Notes under the pieces: generated by a model
Told to the model about the DNA's origin: nothing
What the model saw: the letters and a program-made list of their open reading frames with translations, nothing else
Databases searched by the model: none
Position numbers and translations under genes: made by a program
Source: Dehalococcoidia bacterium
Lineage (GTDB): Bacteria; Chloroflexota; Dehalococcoidia; Tepidiformales; Tepidiformaceae
Assembly: GCA_022826585.1 (NCBI GenBank)
Contig: JAJDUR010000088.1
Coordinates: 1 to 64,000, forward strand
Direction: 5' to 3'
DNA: 64,000 nt
Shown: piece after piece, positions 26,960 through 34,971 of the stretch
Layout: every line of letters begins with the position of its first letter
Numbering within the stretch: position 1 is the stretch's first letter

Positions 26960-28141
26960 CTACCGCTGCAGCAGGACGCTCGCGTTCGAACCGCCCAGCC
27001 CCAGCGACGTCACCAGCACGCAGTCGAGGCGCTCGTCGCGCGTCTCCCGCACCACGCTCAGGTCCGAGCGCTCCGGCGGCTCGCGGAAGCCCGCCGCCGG
27101 AGCCACCTGCTGGCGGCGCATCGCCTCCAGCCCGTACACCAGCGCCAGCGGGCCGCTCGCCGCCAGCGTCTGCCCGAGCGCCCCGGCCGGCGCGGTCACG
27201 CTCGCGTAGTACACGTGCCGCCCGAACGTGCGCGTCAGCCCCACCGCGTCCGAGGCGTCTCGGTTCGCGCGGCCGTCCGCGCACGAAGCCACGTGGTCGA
27301 CCTGGTTCTGCAGGTAGCCGGCGGCGCCCAGCACCGCCTGCATCGCGCGCCCGGCCTCCGCCGGATCGCTCGGGTCGAGCGGTTCCGCCAGCGGGTCGAA
27401 GGTTCGCGTGGCGGCCGCGATGCGCGCGTGCACCGTCGCGTCCCGCGCCCGTGCGTGCGCCTCCGCCTCGATGACGACGTAGGCCGCCCCCTCGGCGGGG
27501 ATGCAGCCGTCGGGATGGGCGTCGAGCGGGTGTGCGTCCTCCGGTGCGATCTGTCCCTGCTGGGCCAGGTGCGCGAGCACCGCCGGCTGGAGCGCCTGCG
27601 CCGCCCCCGCCACCACCACGTCCGCCTCCCCCCGCGCGACGATGGCCGCCGCCTCCGAGATTGCCGCCAGGCCGCTCGCCTCCGCCCCGGCCAGCCCCGC
27701 GACCGTCCCTCGTACCCCGAGCGTCCGCGCCACGAGCTGCCCGTACGGCACGAACAGCGTCGCCTGGCCGGGCGCGCGGAAGGCGAGGCCGTCGGCCACG
27801 GCGAAGCGCCGCGAGTCGGCGATGCCCGCCGTCAGGCCCGCCGCCTCCACCGCCTGGAGGGCGGCGTCGAGGCCGATCATCGAGCCACGGTCGAGGAAAT
27901 GGGCGAGGTTCCGGGGGATGCGGGGATGGGGCCGGTAGCCGTCGGGAATCGGCCCCGCGCGGTACGTCTCCGGGCCGTCCTCGGGCGACCAGTCAGTCGC
28001 CGGCGACCGGCCTTCGGCCAGCGCCGTCCACAGCGGCTCGATGCCGCTTCCGTGCGCGGTGACGGCGCCGTAGCCCGTGACGACGGGGTCGGCGGTAGTG
28101 CCTGGCAGGGGCTCGGTCGGGAATTGCGGCGCGTCGCTCAG
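26960..28141 (-). CDS. Beta-ketoacyl-synthase-like protein with substituted catalytic residues, start uncertain
   Basis: The open frame encodes about 393 aa with thiolase-fold KAS II wording: VVTGYGAVTAHGSGIEPLW near residue 20, LAGAEASGLAAISEA, PLDAHPDGCIPAEGAAYVVIE and LGLGGSNASVLL at the end. The active-site Cys is Glu (E154, GAEASG instead of xACASG), and both catalytic His positions are lost (VASCADG, SVTAPAGALG). It thus resembles chain-length-factor-type partners rather than an active synthase. No ATG, GTG or TTG precedes the conserved N-terminus; CTG 28141 directly follows the TAG of the microprotein in the same frame. ATG 27880 would lose 87 family residues. Confidence 0.7.
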   Translation of the reverse strand: MSDAPQFPTEPLPGTTADPVVTGYGAVTAHGSGIEPLWTALAEGRSPATDWSPEDGPETYRAGPIPDGYRPHPRIPRNLAHFLDRGSMIGLDAALQAVEAAGLTAGIADSRRFAVADGLAFRAPGQATLFVPYGQLVARTLGVRGTVAGLAGAEASGLAAISEAAAIVARGEADVVVAGAAQALQPAVLAHLAQQGQIAPEDAHPLDAHPDGCIPAEGAAYVVIEAEAHARARDATVHARIAAATRTFDPLAEPLDPSDPAEAGRAMQAVLGAAGYLQNQVDHVASCADGRANRDASDAVGLTRTFGRHVYYASVTAPAGALGQTLAASGPLALVYGLEAMRRQQVAPAAGFREPPERSDLSVVRETRDERLDCVLVTSLGLGGSNASVLLQR

Positions 28142-28252
28142 CTAGTCGAGGTCCTCATCAAGAAAGTCGTCGACGCCGGCGCTCCGGCGCATCACGACCA
28201 CCACCGAGGCGGCGACGGCGAGGAGAACGAGGAGGGCGAGAATTCGCTTCAT
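28142..28252 (-). CDS. 36-aa single-pass membrane microprotein
   Basis: ATG 28252 with AAGGGG about 9 bases upstream encodes MKRILALLVLLAVAASVVVV, then a basic MRR and an acidic tail ending DDFLDEDLD. It is one hydrophobic helix with a charged cytoplasmic tail by the positive-inside pattern. Its TAG stop is followed in the same frame by the ketosynthase-like open frame. No known family; the Shine-Dalgarno and clean topology support translation. Confidence 0.6.
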   Translation of the reverse strand: MKRILALLVLLAVAASVVVVMRRSAGVDDFLDEDLD

Positions 28253-28327
28253 GCGTTGGCAACCCCTTGGGTGAGTCGTAGGGAGCGGAACGGGAGTATA
28301 GCAGCCCCCACCCTCACGGCACTCGCG

Positions 28328-29149
28328 TCAGGCCTGCGCTTCACCCGCCCGCACGTCCCCGAAGAAGGCCCCGAGCGCCCCCTCGAAGGCCCGTGGAGCG
28401 ACGAACGGCGCCCCCCGCCCGCAACCCTCGATCGTGACGAGCCGGCCCCCTGGAAGCGTGTCCGCCAGCAGCCTCGCCGCCGGCAGCAGCGGGTCGTCTT
28501 CCCCCGCGACGACGAGCGCCGGAATCGCCAGCGATGGCAGCCTCGCCAGGAGGTCGCCACGGCTGGCCCATGCCTGGTGCGCCGCGGCGTAGGCGTCCGC
28601 GTCCCCCCGGCCGTAGCGCTGTCGCGTGGAGTCCCGCAGGTGTGCGCCCTCCAGCGTCGTGGCTGCGTCGACCCCCGCACGACCCATCCCGAAGCGCCCA
28701 GCGAGCCGTGCCCGCTCACCGATCTGCTGCTGGTGGGTGCGCAGCGCCTCCGTGTACGAGGGGTGGTCCGCCACGGGAAGCGCGCCGCTCAACACGACCA
28801 GGTCCACCCGCTCCGGTGCGCCCAGCGCCAGCTCCAGCGCTACCTCTGCGCCGAAGCCCGCGCCGATGACGGCGAAGGTGTCCACGCCCTCGCCGTCGAG
28901 CAGGGCGATGAGGTCGTCCGCGTAGTCGCCCATCGCCGGGGGCGCGTCCGGGTCTAGAGGCCGCCCGCTCTCGCCGAAGCCGCGCAGGTCCGGCGCGATC
29001 GTGCGGAAGGCTTCCACCATGTCCGTGGCCAGTGCTCGCCATACGCGACGGTCGTCCGGACTGTCGTGCAGCAGGAGCGCGACGGGCGCACCCGGCGAGC
29101 CCGCGACGTCGTACGCGAGCGTCCAGTCTCCGCGATCGAATTCGGGCAC
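28328..29149 (-). CDS. Alpha/beta-hydrolase-fold protein lacking Ser and His of the triad
   Basis: Encodes 273 aa. The fold is clear: LLLHDSPDDRRVW, FRTIAPDLRGFGESG, VALELALGAPERVDLVVLSG, IPALVVAGEDDPLLP. The nucleophile elbow reads G-A-G-F-G (Gly98 where Ser is expected), and the usual catalytic His position reads GCGRGAPF. The acid residue is kept. It lies 10 bases after the PAP2 gene on the same strand, so it is probably co-transcribed. A binding or scaffold role rather than hydrolysis is inferred. Confidence 0.82.
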   Translation of the reverse strand: MPEFDRGDWTLAYDVAGSPGAPVALLLHDSPDDRRVWRALATDMVEAFRTIAPDLRGFGESGRPLDPDAPPAMGDYADDLIALLDGEGVDTFAVIGAGFGAEVALELALGAPERVDLVVLSGALPVADHPSYTEALRTHQQQIGERARLAGRFGMGRAGVDAATTLEGAHLRDSTRQRYGRGDADAYAAAHQAWASRGDLLARLPSLAIPALVVAGEDDPLLPAARLLADTLPGGRLVTIEGCGRGAPFVAPRAFEGALGAFFGDVRAGEAQA

Positions 29150-29159
29150 GAAGGGGAGG

Positions 29160-30065
29160 CTACGCCACCCGGTCCGCGAGACGCGAGTACAGCCGCGAGA
29201 CGGCGCGCGGTCGCAGGCGGGCCGGGAGGCGCGGTCGCAGGCGGGTGCGAAGGCTCGACCAGAGGCGTGCGGCCGGGGCGCGCAGGAGCTCGGTCAGCCG
29301 CGCGCTCACCCCGATTCGGTCCAGGCAGGCCACCGCCACCCAGCACACGGCCACCACGAGGCCGCCCAGCACCATGTCGAGGAAGAAGTGATTCCCGGTC
29401 ACTACGATCGCCCACCACATCACCACCGAGAGCGAGACCGCGAAGGCTCGCAGCCACACGTTCGTCGTGTTCACCCAGATGGCCGCCGAGGCCAGCGCGA
29501 TCCATCCGAAGTGGAAGCTCGGCAGCGCGGCGAAGTCATTCACGAAGGGCGCCGGCTGCAGGTACACCACGTCCGCGCTCCCGTGCACCGTGTCCACGAA
29601 GCCGAAGTCGATGCCCGAGAGATGGATCAGCCGTGGCGGCGCCGTCGGCAGCAGCCAGTAGGCCGCGATGCCCACCACGCCCGAGAGCAGCATCACGTTC
29701 CGGACGAAGCGGAAGCGGGAGGGGTTCTTGATCGCCAGCCACGTCCCGATCGCCGCCAGCACGGGGTAGTGCCCCCACGCGTAGACCTGGTTCGCGATAT
29801 CCATCAGGAGGTCGTAGGGAAGGAAGGCCTTCTGCCACTGCAGTTCCGTGAAGATGCCCAGCCGCTGCTCGATGTCGATGATCTGCAGCCCGCGGCTCAG
29901 CGACGACTCGATGTCGTCCGGTCGCCCGCCACGCACGAAGAAGTACACGAACAACGCCCCCACGGTCCCGAACATCTCCACCGTGGCGATGCCAAGGCGG
30001 CGCACGTCGAGGTACCAGGGGAGCGGTTCAGTGGTGGGGCGGCTGAGGAACTGCGGGCGCTGCAT
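29160..30065 (-). CDS. PAP2-superfamily membrane phosphatase/phosphotransferase
   Basis: Encodes 301 aa with about six membrane helices. The PAP2_3-type (Aur1/inositolphosphotransferase-like) catalytic motifs are visible: LLPTAPPRL, ALPSFHFGWIAL (Ser-x-His) and TGNHFFLDMVLGG (the second His). The C-terminal 60 residues are Arg-rich and cytoplasmic. Such proteins move or remove phosphate head groups of lipids. GGAGGGAGG precedes the ATG. First gene of a two-gene unit with the degenerate hydrolase. Confidence 0.85.
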   Translation of the reverse strand: MQRPQFLSRPTTEPLPWYLDVRRLGIATVEMFGTVGALFVYFFVRGGRPDDIESSLSRGLQIIDIEQRLGIFTELQWQKAFLPYDLLMDIANQVYAWGHYPVLAAIGTWLAIKNPSRFRFVRNVMLLSGVVGIAAYWLLPTAPPRLIHLSGIDFGFVDTVHGSADVVYLQPAPFVNDFAALPSFHFGWIALASAAIWVNTTNVWLRAFAVSLSVVMWWAIVVTGNHFFLDMVLGGLVVAVCWVAVACLDRIGVSARLTELLRAPAARLWSSLRTRLRPRLPARLRPRAVSRLYSRLADRVA

Positions 30066-30204
30066 TGCCTCCCTCCAAGGCCTGCTGCGTGGATCGGTCG
30101 AGCCCTACGAGGCTACCAGCCCACGCGGCGCCCTTCAAGAATGCGTCTAGATCGAGGCGCTTCTGCTTGCGGTCGCTCCGGGAAGCGTTAGCATGGTTCC
30201 TGCG

Positions 30205-30486
30205 ATGGCTGATACATCTGGTCCCGACTCCCTCCCCGCCCCGGCCTTCGGTCCGGACAGCGAGGAGATGCTCCGCTGCAACCGCTGCGAGCTTCGCTAC
30301 GTGCCTTCCAAGTCGACCAGCTCCCTCCGGCTCACCTACTGCAGCTTCCTCTGCGAGCTGGGCGACCTCGGTTTCAGCATCGCCGGCCTCGAGCACATGG
30401 AACCCCAGCCCAAGGCCATCGAGGCTCCCGCCGTCGATCTCGACGCACAGGCCGAAGAGACCGCCGAACCCGCCGTCGTCGAGTAG
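30205..30486 (+). CDS. Small zinc-ribbon-like protein
   Basis: Encodes 93 aa. A probable metal site is C-x2-C (MLRCNRCELRYV) plus C-x3-C (YCSFLCELGD) about 20 residues later; the C-terminal third is acidic and low complexity. No family recognised. TAGCAT (30189-30194) ends 10 bases before ATG 30205, whereas ATG 30193 would lie within that hexamer, so I prefer 30205. Function unknown. Confidence 0.65.
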   Translation: MADTSGPDSLPAPAFGPDSEEMLRCNRCELRYVPSKSTSSLRLTYCSFLCELGDLGFSIAGLEHMEPQPKAIEAPAVDLDAQAEETAEPAVVE

Positions 30487-30498
30487 GAGCCCCTCCCC

Positions 30499-30969
30499 CT
30501 ACCCCTGTGACCCCAGCGGCATAACCAGTTCCGTGCGCCACTCCGCGGGGTTCGGCACCTCCCCCGGGTCGGTCAGGTACAGCTCCCAGGGCGCGCCTCC
30601 TCCGGCTTTCCCCAGCTCCACCACCCAGGCCCCCAGCGCATCCCACGACTGCCCGAGCGTTTCGTACGGCCCCACGTGCACCATCGTGGCCACGGCGCCG
30701 CCCGGGAGCTCCGTCGCCTCGACGCGCCCCTCACCGGCCACCGGCTCCGTGACCGTCATCCCGCACTCGAACTCCCACTCCTCGCCCCCCATCGAGAGGT
30801 AGCGCGTGAAGGGCGGCCCCGCGGGCTCCGCCGCGCTCGCCTGCACGAACGCGAAGACCGCGGGCAACAGCTCGGCCATCGCCGGCCCCATGGCATCGGC
30901 GCGCGCCTTCGTCCGGATCACGACGGCGGGCTGTGGGTCGATGCGTTTCTCTTCCACGTTCACGGTCAT
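30499..30969 (-). CDS. GyrI-like/AraC effector-binding domain protein
   Basis: Encodes 156 aa: a free-standing SOUL/GyrI-like small-molecule-binding domain. The pattern VEEKRIDPQPAVVIRTKA at the start, then GAVATMVHVGPYETLGQSWDAL and PWELYLTDPGEVPNPAEWRTELVMPL is typical. Such proteins bind hydrophobic cations or drugs, and some inhibit gyrase. A Shine-Dalgarno GGAGGG sits almost against ATG 30969; GTG 30963, better spaced, is an alternative start. Divergent from asd. Confidence 0.82.
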   Translation of the reverse strand: MTVNVEEKRIDPQPAVVIRTKARADAMGPAMAELLPAVFAFVQASAAEPAGPPFTRYLSMGGEEWEFECGMTVTEPVAGEGRVEATELPGGAVATMVHVGPYETLGQSWDALGAWVVELGKAGGGAPWELYLTDPGEVPNPAEWRTELVMPLGSQG

Positions 30970-30998
30970 CCCTCCATGGTCGGTACGGGGCCGTACGC

Positions 30999-31004
30999 TA
31001 CCAT
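30999..31004 (+). promoter_or_regulatory. -10-like TACCAT for leaderless asd
   Basis: TACCAT ends 7 bases before the asd ATG at 31012; no Shine-Dalgarno is present. Confidence 0.45.
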
Positions 31005-31011
31005 TTCGTGC

Positions 31012-32046
31012 ATGAAGCCCTACGCCATCACGGTCGTCGGTGGCGCCGGGATCGTCGGCCGCGAGTTCCTCAAGATCCTCGATGAGCGCGATGTCCCCGT
31101 CGGGCGCCTGCGCCTCCTCGCCACCCAGCGCTCCGCCGGCTCCACGGTCGAGTTTCGCGGCTCGACCATCACCATCGAGGAGACCTCCCCCGACTCCTTC
31201 GCAGGCGGCGACGAGATCGTCTTCCTCTCCGCCTCCGGCGATGCCTCCCGCCAGTACGCCCCCCTCGCCCGCGACCGCGGCGCCTTCGTCATCGACGACT
31301 CCAGCGCCTTCCGCATGGACCCCGCCGTGCCCCTCGTCATCCCCGAGGTGAACGCCGGCGCCATGGCCTCGCACAGCGGCATCATCAGCCAGCCCAACTG
31401 CACCACCACCCCCATGGTGATGGCGCTCTACCCCATCCATCGCGACAACCCCCTCCGGCGCATCGTTGTCAGCACCTACCAGGCGGTGGCCGGCGCGGGC
31501 GCCGCCGCCGTCGAGGGCCTCCGCACCGAGACGACCGCCGCCCTCGCCGGCCGCCACGAGCCCTCCGGCACCCAGAGGCGCGAGATCGCCTTCAACGCCG
31601 TCCCCCAGGTCGATGACTTCGTCGAGGGCGCCTCCACGAAGGAGGAGACGAAGATGGCGAACGAGACCCGCAAGATCCTCGACGCGCCCGACCTCGCCGT
31701 GAGCGCGACCTGCGTGCGCGTTCCCACCTTCTTCGGCCACGCCATGGCCATCTGGGCCGAGTTCGAGCGCCCCGTCGACCCCGCCGAGGCGCGCGAGGCC
31801 ATCGCCACGATGCCCGGCGTCCGCGTCGTCGACGAGCCCGGCGGCGAGCGCTACCCCACCCCCGTCGACGCCGCCGGCAACGACGACGTGCTCGTCGGCC
31901 GCATCCGCGCCGACAGCTCCCGTCCCGGCGGCATCGCGCTCTGGGCCGTTACCGACAGCATCCGCAAGGGCGCCGCCACCAACGTCATCCAGATCATCGA
32001 GGAGGCCGACCGCCGCGGCCTCGTCGGTCCCTCCGCCCCGCGATAG
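31012..32046 (+). CDS. asd: Aspartate-semialdehyde dehydrogenase
   Basis: Encodes 344 aa, the usual length. The NADP-binding loop is VVGGAGIVGREF; the catalytic Cys is C130 (SQPNCTTTP); the phosphate/substrate-binding His region is RVPTFFGHAMAIWAEF, preceded by FNAVPQVDDF and KMANETRKIL. It reduces aspartyl phosphate to the semialdehyde, the branch point to lysine, threonine and methionine; thrB is at 54007. The -10 just before the ATG suggests a leaderless mRNA. Confidence 0.96.
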   Translation: MKPYAITVVGGAGIVGREFLKILDERDVPVGRLRLLATQRSAGSTVEFRGSTITIEETSPDSFAGGDEIVFLSASGDASRQYAPLARDRGAFVIDDSSAFRMDPAVPLVIPEVNAGAMASHSGIISQPNCTTTPMVMALYPIHRDNPLRRIVVSTYQAVAGAGAAAVEGLRTETTAALAGRHEPSGTQRREIAFNAVPQVDDFVEGASTKEETKMANETRKILDAPDLAVSATCVRVPTFFGHAMAIWAEFERPVDPAEAREAIATMPGVRVVDEPGGERYPTPVDAAGNDDVLVGRIRADSSRPGGIALWAVTDSIRKGAATNVIQIIEEADRRGLVGPSAPR

Positions 32047-32066
32047 CCAATAGCCAGCCGCCCCGC

Positions 32067-32072
32067 TAGGCT
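32067..32072 (+). promoter_or_regulatory. -10-like TAGGCT for alpha/beta hydrolase
   Basis: TAGGCT ends 9 bases before ATG 32082; no Shine-Dalgarno. Weak -10 match, so moderate support. Confidence 0.35.
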
Positions 32073-32081
32073 AGCCGCGTC

Positions 32082-32888
32082 ATGCCGCATGTACAGCTTC
32101 GGGACGTCGTCGCCTACTACGAGGAGGCGGGTTCCGGCCCGCCCCTCCTGCTAATCGCGGGACTCGGCGGCCACTCCGGGCTGTGGTCCCCGCAGCTCCG
32201 CTCCCTCTCCCTCGGACGCCGCGTGATCGCCTTCGATAACCGCGGCGCGGGCCGCACCAGCGCCCCCGACAAGCCCTACTCCATCGCCGGCATGGCCGAC
32301 GACGCCTGCCAGCTCCTCGACCGGCTCGAGATCGAGAAGGCCAGCGTGGCCGGCTACGGCATGGGCGGCGCCATTGCCCTCGAGCTCGCCGCCGAGCAGG
32401 CCGACCGCGTCGAGAACCTTGTCCTCATCGGGACCGCCGCCCGCCCCGGCGGCCGCCAGGCCGTCGTCACCGAGGGCTGGGCCGCCGCCCGCCGCTCGAA
32501 CCTCAGCCGCGAGCAGGCCTTCGCCCTCACCGCCCCCTGGCTCTACACCCCCGCGCTCCTCGCCGACCCCTCCCTCCGCGACCAGGCCATCGCGAGCGGC
32601 GCCAACGACCCCCATCCCGCCCAGGACCACGCCTACGCCCGCCAGGCCGGGGCCTTCCTCGCCTACGACGCCACCTCGAAGCTGGCCGCCATCGAGCAGC
32701 CCGCCCTCGTCCTCTCAGGCGAGGAGGACATCCTCGTCGCCCCCGCGGACGCCGCCGCCCTCGCCGAGGCCCTCCCGAACGGAACGCACCAGCAGCTGCC
32801 CGGCGCCCACGCCGGCCTCGTCGAGCACCCGCAGGCCTACGCCGCCGCCATCACGGAGTTCCTCGCCGCCCCCGTCCCCGCGGGCTAG
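32082..32888 (+). CDS. Alpha/beta hydrolase fold protein with Gly at the nucleophile position
   Basis: Encodes 268 aa. The fold markers are LLLIAGLGGHSGLW, VIAFDNRGAGRTSAP, VLSGEEDILVAP (acid) and LPGAHAGLVEHP (His). The nucleophile elbow reads G91-Y-G93-M-G95, so the serine is replaced by glycine while acid and His are kept. Some family members without Ser are cofactor-less or non-hydrolytic, so chemistry is open. It ends 7 bases before the PD-(D/E)XK gene. Confidence 0.83.
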   Translation: MPHVQLRDVVAYYEEAGSGPPLLLIAGLGGHSGLWSPQLRSLSLGRRVIAFDNRGAGRTSAPDKPYSIAGMADDACQLLDRLEIEKASVAGYGMGGAIALELAAEQADRVENLVLIGTAARPGGRQAVVTEGWAAARRSNLSREQAFALTAPWLYTPALLADPSLRDQAIASGANDPHPAQDHAYARQAGAFLAYDATSKLAAIEQPALVLSGEEDILVAPADAAALAEALPNGTHQQLPGAHAGLVEHPQAYAAAITEFLAAPVPAG

Positions 32889-32895
32889 AACACCG

Positions 32896-33297
32896 GTGCC
32901 CGGCCGCGGTGAATCGACCCTTACCGGAACCCAGTTCCGCGATCAGGTCGCTAAGCTCGCCGAAGCCCTCGACCTCACGGTCGACAAGGAGCTCTACGTA
33001 GGGCGCCGCCTCTGGGGGTCGAGGAGACGGATCGACCTCATCCTGACCGATCCTGAGACAGGAAACCGGCTCGGCATCGAGTGCAAGTACCAGAAGACCG
33101 CCGGCACCGCCCAGGAGAAGCTCCCGGCTGTTATCGCGGACATTGAGAGCTGGCCCATCGACGGAATCGTCGCCTACGACGGCCCGGGCTTCTCCGCGAA
33201 CATGCGCGCCTACCTCGACTCGACGGGCAAGGCAATCGCCTTCGACGACCTGGAAGTCTGGCTCAGGCTCTACTTCGGCCTGGAGCTGCGCCGCTAG
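32896..33297 (+). CDS. PD-(D/E)XK nuclease-like protein, possible restriction partner of Dam
   Basis: Encodes 133 aa from GTG 32896. The core motif is RRIDLIL (D47) followed by LGIECKYQ (E62-x-K64), the D...ExK signature of the restriction-enzyme fold, then helices and VAYDGPGF. It is small for a complete type II enzyme. Its 3' end overlaps the convergent Dam gene by 35 bases, a close pairing that suggests one module. No target site can be deduced; a repair or Dam-associated role is also possible. Confidence 0.68.
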   Translation: MPGRGESTLTGTQFRDQVAKLAEALDLTVDKELYVGRRLWGSRRRIDLILTDPETGNRLGIECKYQKTAGTAQEKLPAVIADIESWPIDGIVAYDGPGFSANMRAYLDSTGKAIAFDDLEVWLRLYFGLELRR

Positions 33298-34147
33298 CCG
33301 CCCCCTCCACGAGCGAGAGATTGCTGACCAGCAACTCGTCGATCGGAGCCCGCCCCTTCCCGTTCGAGTTGATGGCTCTCCCCATGGGCACGAGTTCCAT
33401 GTCGTACTCGCGGTACAGCTCATGGATCTCCGGGTGCGACGAGTTCGAAAGGAGCGCCGGCACGCCTCTGGCTGTCAGGTCGTCGAAGGCATCACGCAGG
33501 CGCACCTGGTCGCCGAAGCCGAAGTCCGCGCTCGTGTACTTCGTAAACGCCGACGTCGCGCTCAACGGCCGGTAGGGCGGGTCCAGGTACACGAAGTCCC
33601 CGCGCCGGGCCCGACCGCACGCCTCGGCGAAGTCTTCGGCGCGTAGCTCGGCGTTCGCCAGGCTGGCCCGCGCCGTCCGAAGCCGTTCCTCGTCGAGAAT
33701 CGTGGGTCTCACGTACCGCCCGTGCGGCACGTTGAAGTGCCCCTTGCTGTTCACACGGTAGAGCCCGTTGTAGCAGGTCTTGTTCAGGAAGAGCAGGCGC
33801 GCTGCCTTTCGCGCCGCCGCCCGCGGACGCCGCCTGTCCCGCACCTCGTAGTAGTACAGCCCCCGCTGTGACGGTTCCCGCGACAGGTACTGCCGCGACA
33901 GCTCCCCCAGCGCCGCGATCACGCCCTCGACATCGTCCCGGACGGCCTCGTACGTCGCCATCAGGTCGGCGTTGCGGTCGGCGAGCGAAGCCTCGCCCAC
34001 CAGCCCGCGCTCCTGCAGCGCGAAGAAGACCGCGCCGCCGCCGAGGAAGGGCTCGTGGTACCGGGCGATTCGCTTCGGCGCGCGCTCGGCAATGAGCGGG
34101 GCAAGTCTCCCCTTGCCCCCGGCCCACTTCAGGAACGGCTTCGCCAC
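33263..34147 (-). CDS. dam: D12-class N6-adenine DNA methyltransferase (Dam-like)
   Basis: Encodes 294 aa from GTG 34147. The SAM-binding motif is FLKWAGGKGRL with EPFLGGGAVFFAL; the catalytic motif is DPPY (189-192, FVYLDPPYRPLS). FLNKTCYNGLYRVNSKGHFNVP is the Dam/DpnM recognition-region hallmark, so GATC-type specificity is plausible. It methylates adenine either as the M half of a restriction system or as an orphan. TACAAT 6 bases before the GTG implies a leaderless mRNA. Confidence 0.92.
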   Translation of the reverse strand: MAKPFLKWAGGKGRLAPLIAERAPKRIARYHEPFLGGGAVFFALQERGLVGEASLADRNADLMATYEAVRDDVEGVIAALGELSRQYLSREPSQRGLYYYEVRDRRRPRAAARKAARLLFLNKTCYNGLYRVNSKGHFNVPHGRYVRPTILDEERLRTARASLANAELRAEDFAEACGRARRGDFVYLDPPYRPLSATSAFTKYTSADFGFGDQVRLRDAFDDLTARGVPALLSNSSHPEIHELYREYDMELVPMGRAINSNGKGRAPIDELLVSNLSLVEGAASGAAPGRSRA

Positions 34148-34153
34148 GGGCTC

Positions 34154-34159
34154 ATTGTA
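34154..34159 (-). promoter_or_regulatory. -10-like TACAAT for leaderless dam
   Basis: Minus-strand TACAAT ends 6 bases before GTG 34147; no Shine-Dalgarno. Confidence 0.5.
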
Positions 34160-34186
34160 CGCAGCGCCGGAGCCGGTCCGGTGCCC

Positions 34187-34858
34187 TCAGGTGGACGACT
34201 GCTGCTGGCTCAACCCCGCCGCCCGCTTGATCGTGAAGTAGCACGCCAGGAAGAACGCGAGGCTGATGGGCGAGGTCACCCGGCTCACGATTACGTACTC
34301 GTTCGCGGAGAACTCGCCCAGCAGGAAGATGCGGAAGATCCCCGTCCCGATGTTGTAGGCCATGAAGACGAGCGTCAGCACCACGAACAGCCGGTGCCGT
34401 GGGTCCATCAGCGTGCGCAGCGCCGGGATGCTCTCCCGCGCCACCGCCCCCACGAGCGGCTTCCCGATCGCCACGCTCGCCAGGCAGACCGCCGCCACGA
34501 GGAAATCGCTGTAGATGTTCTGCGCCGCGAACGCCTTGGCGCTGTCCGCCGCCAGCCCCACCACCGCCGACCCCGCCACCACGACGAATCCGAGCACCGT
34601 GATGAAGCGGATGACGCCGCTGTCGCGGTTCATCGCGAACACCAGGGTCGAGGCCGCGAATGAGGCGATGATCGCCACCTGCGTCCGCCACAGGTCCTCG
34701 GGCCAGAACGAGTTCAGCACCAGGAACACGACGAGCGGCAGCAGGCTCCAGAAGATGCGCCAGTCGACCGCGCTGAAGTCGCCGTGCGCCAGCTTCCGGA
34801 AGTCGGGCAGGTTTGGGGGTTCGGGTGCGGCCTCGGGAGGCTCGTCCGTCCGGTTCAT
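34187..34858 (-). CDS. Multi-pass membrane protein of unknown function (YciB/DUF3159-like)
   Basis: Encodes 223 aa. After a Pro-rich N-terminus and an amphipathic stretch (LPDFRKLAHGDFSAVDWRIF), five or six hydrophobic segments follow. Paired charged motifs (NRDSGVIRFITV, GKPLVGAVARESIPALR) recall septation-protein-A/DUF3159-type proteins, but the match is by eye only. ATG 34858 is chosen because the 12 residues encoded upstream look unlike protein. Stands alone between dam and a CoA transferase. Confidence 0.6.
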   Translation of the reverse strand: MNRTDEPPEAAPEPPNLPDFRKLAHGDFSAVDWRIFWSLLPLVVFLVLNSFWPEDLWRTQVAIIASFAASTLVFAMNRDSGVIRFITVLGFVVVAGSAVVGLAADSAKAFAAQNIYSDFLVAAVCLASVAIGKPLVGAVARESIPALRTLMDPRHRLFVVLTLVFMAYNIGTGIFRIFLLGEFSANEYVIVSRVTSPISLAFFLACYFTIKRAAGLSQQQSST

Positions 34859-34971
34859 CGTCGCTCCAGACCCCACCCCGCCAGCATACGACACGCGTTG
34901 GCAACGCTCTCCGCAACGCCCCGCCGGGGTCCGGGGAGTATCATCTCGCCAGTCCCTCCGGAGGAGACAGG

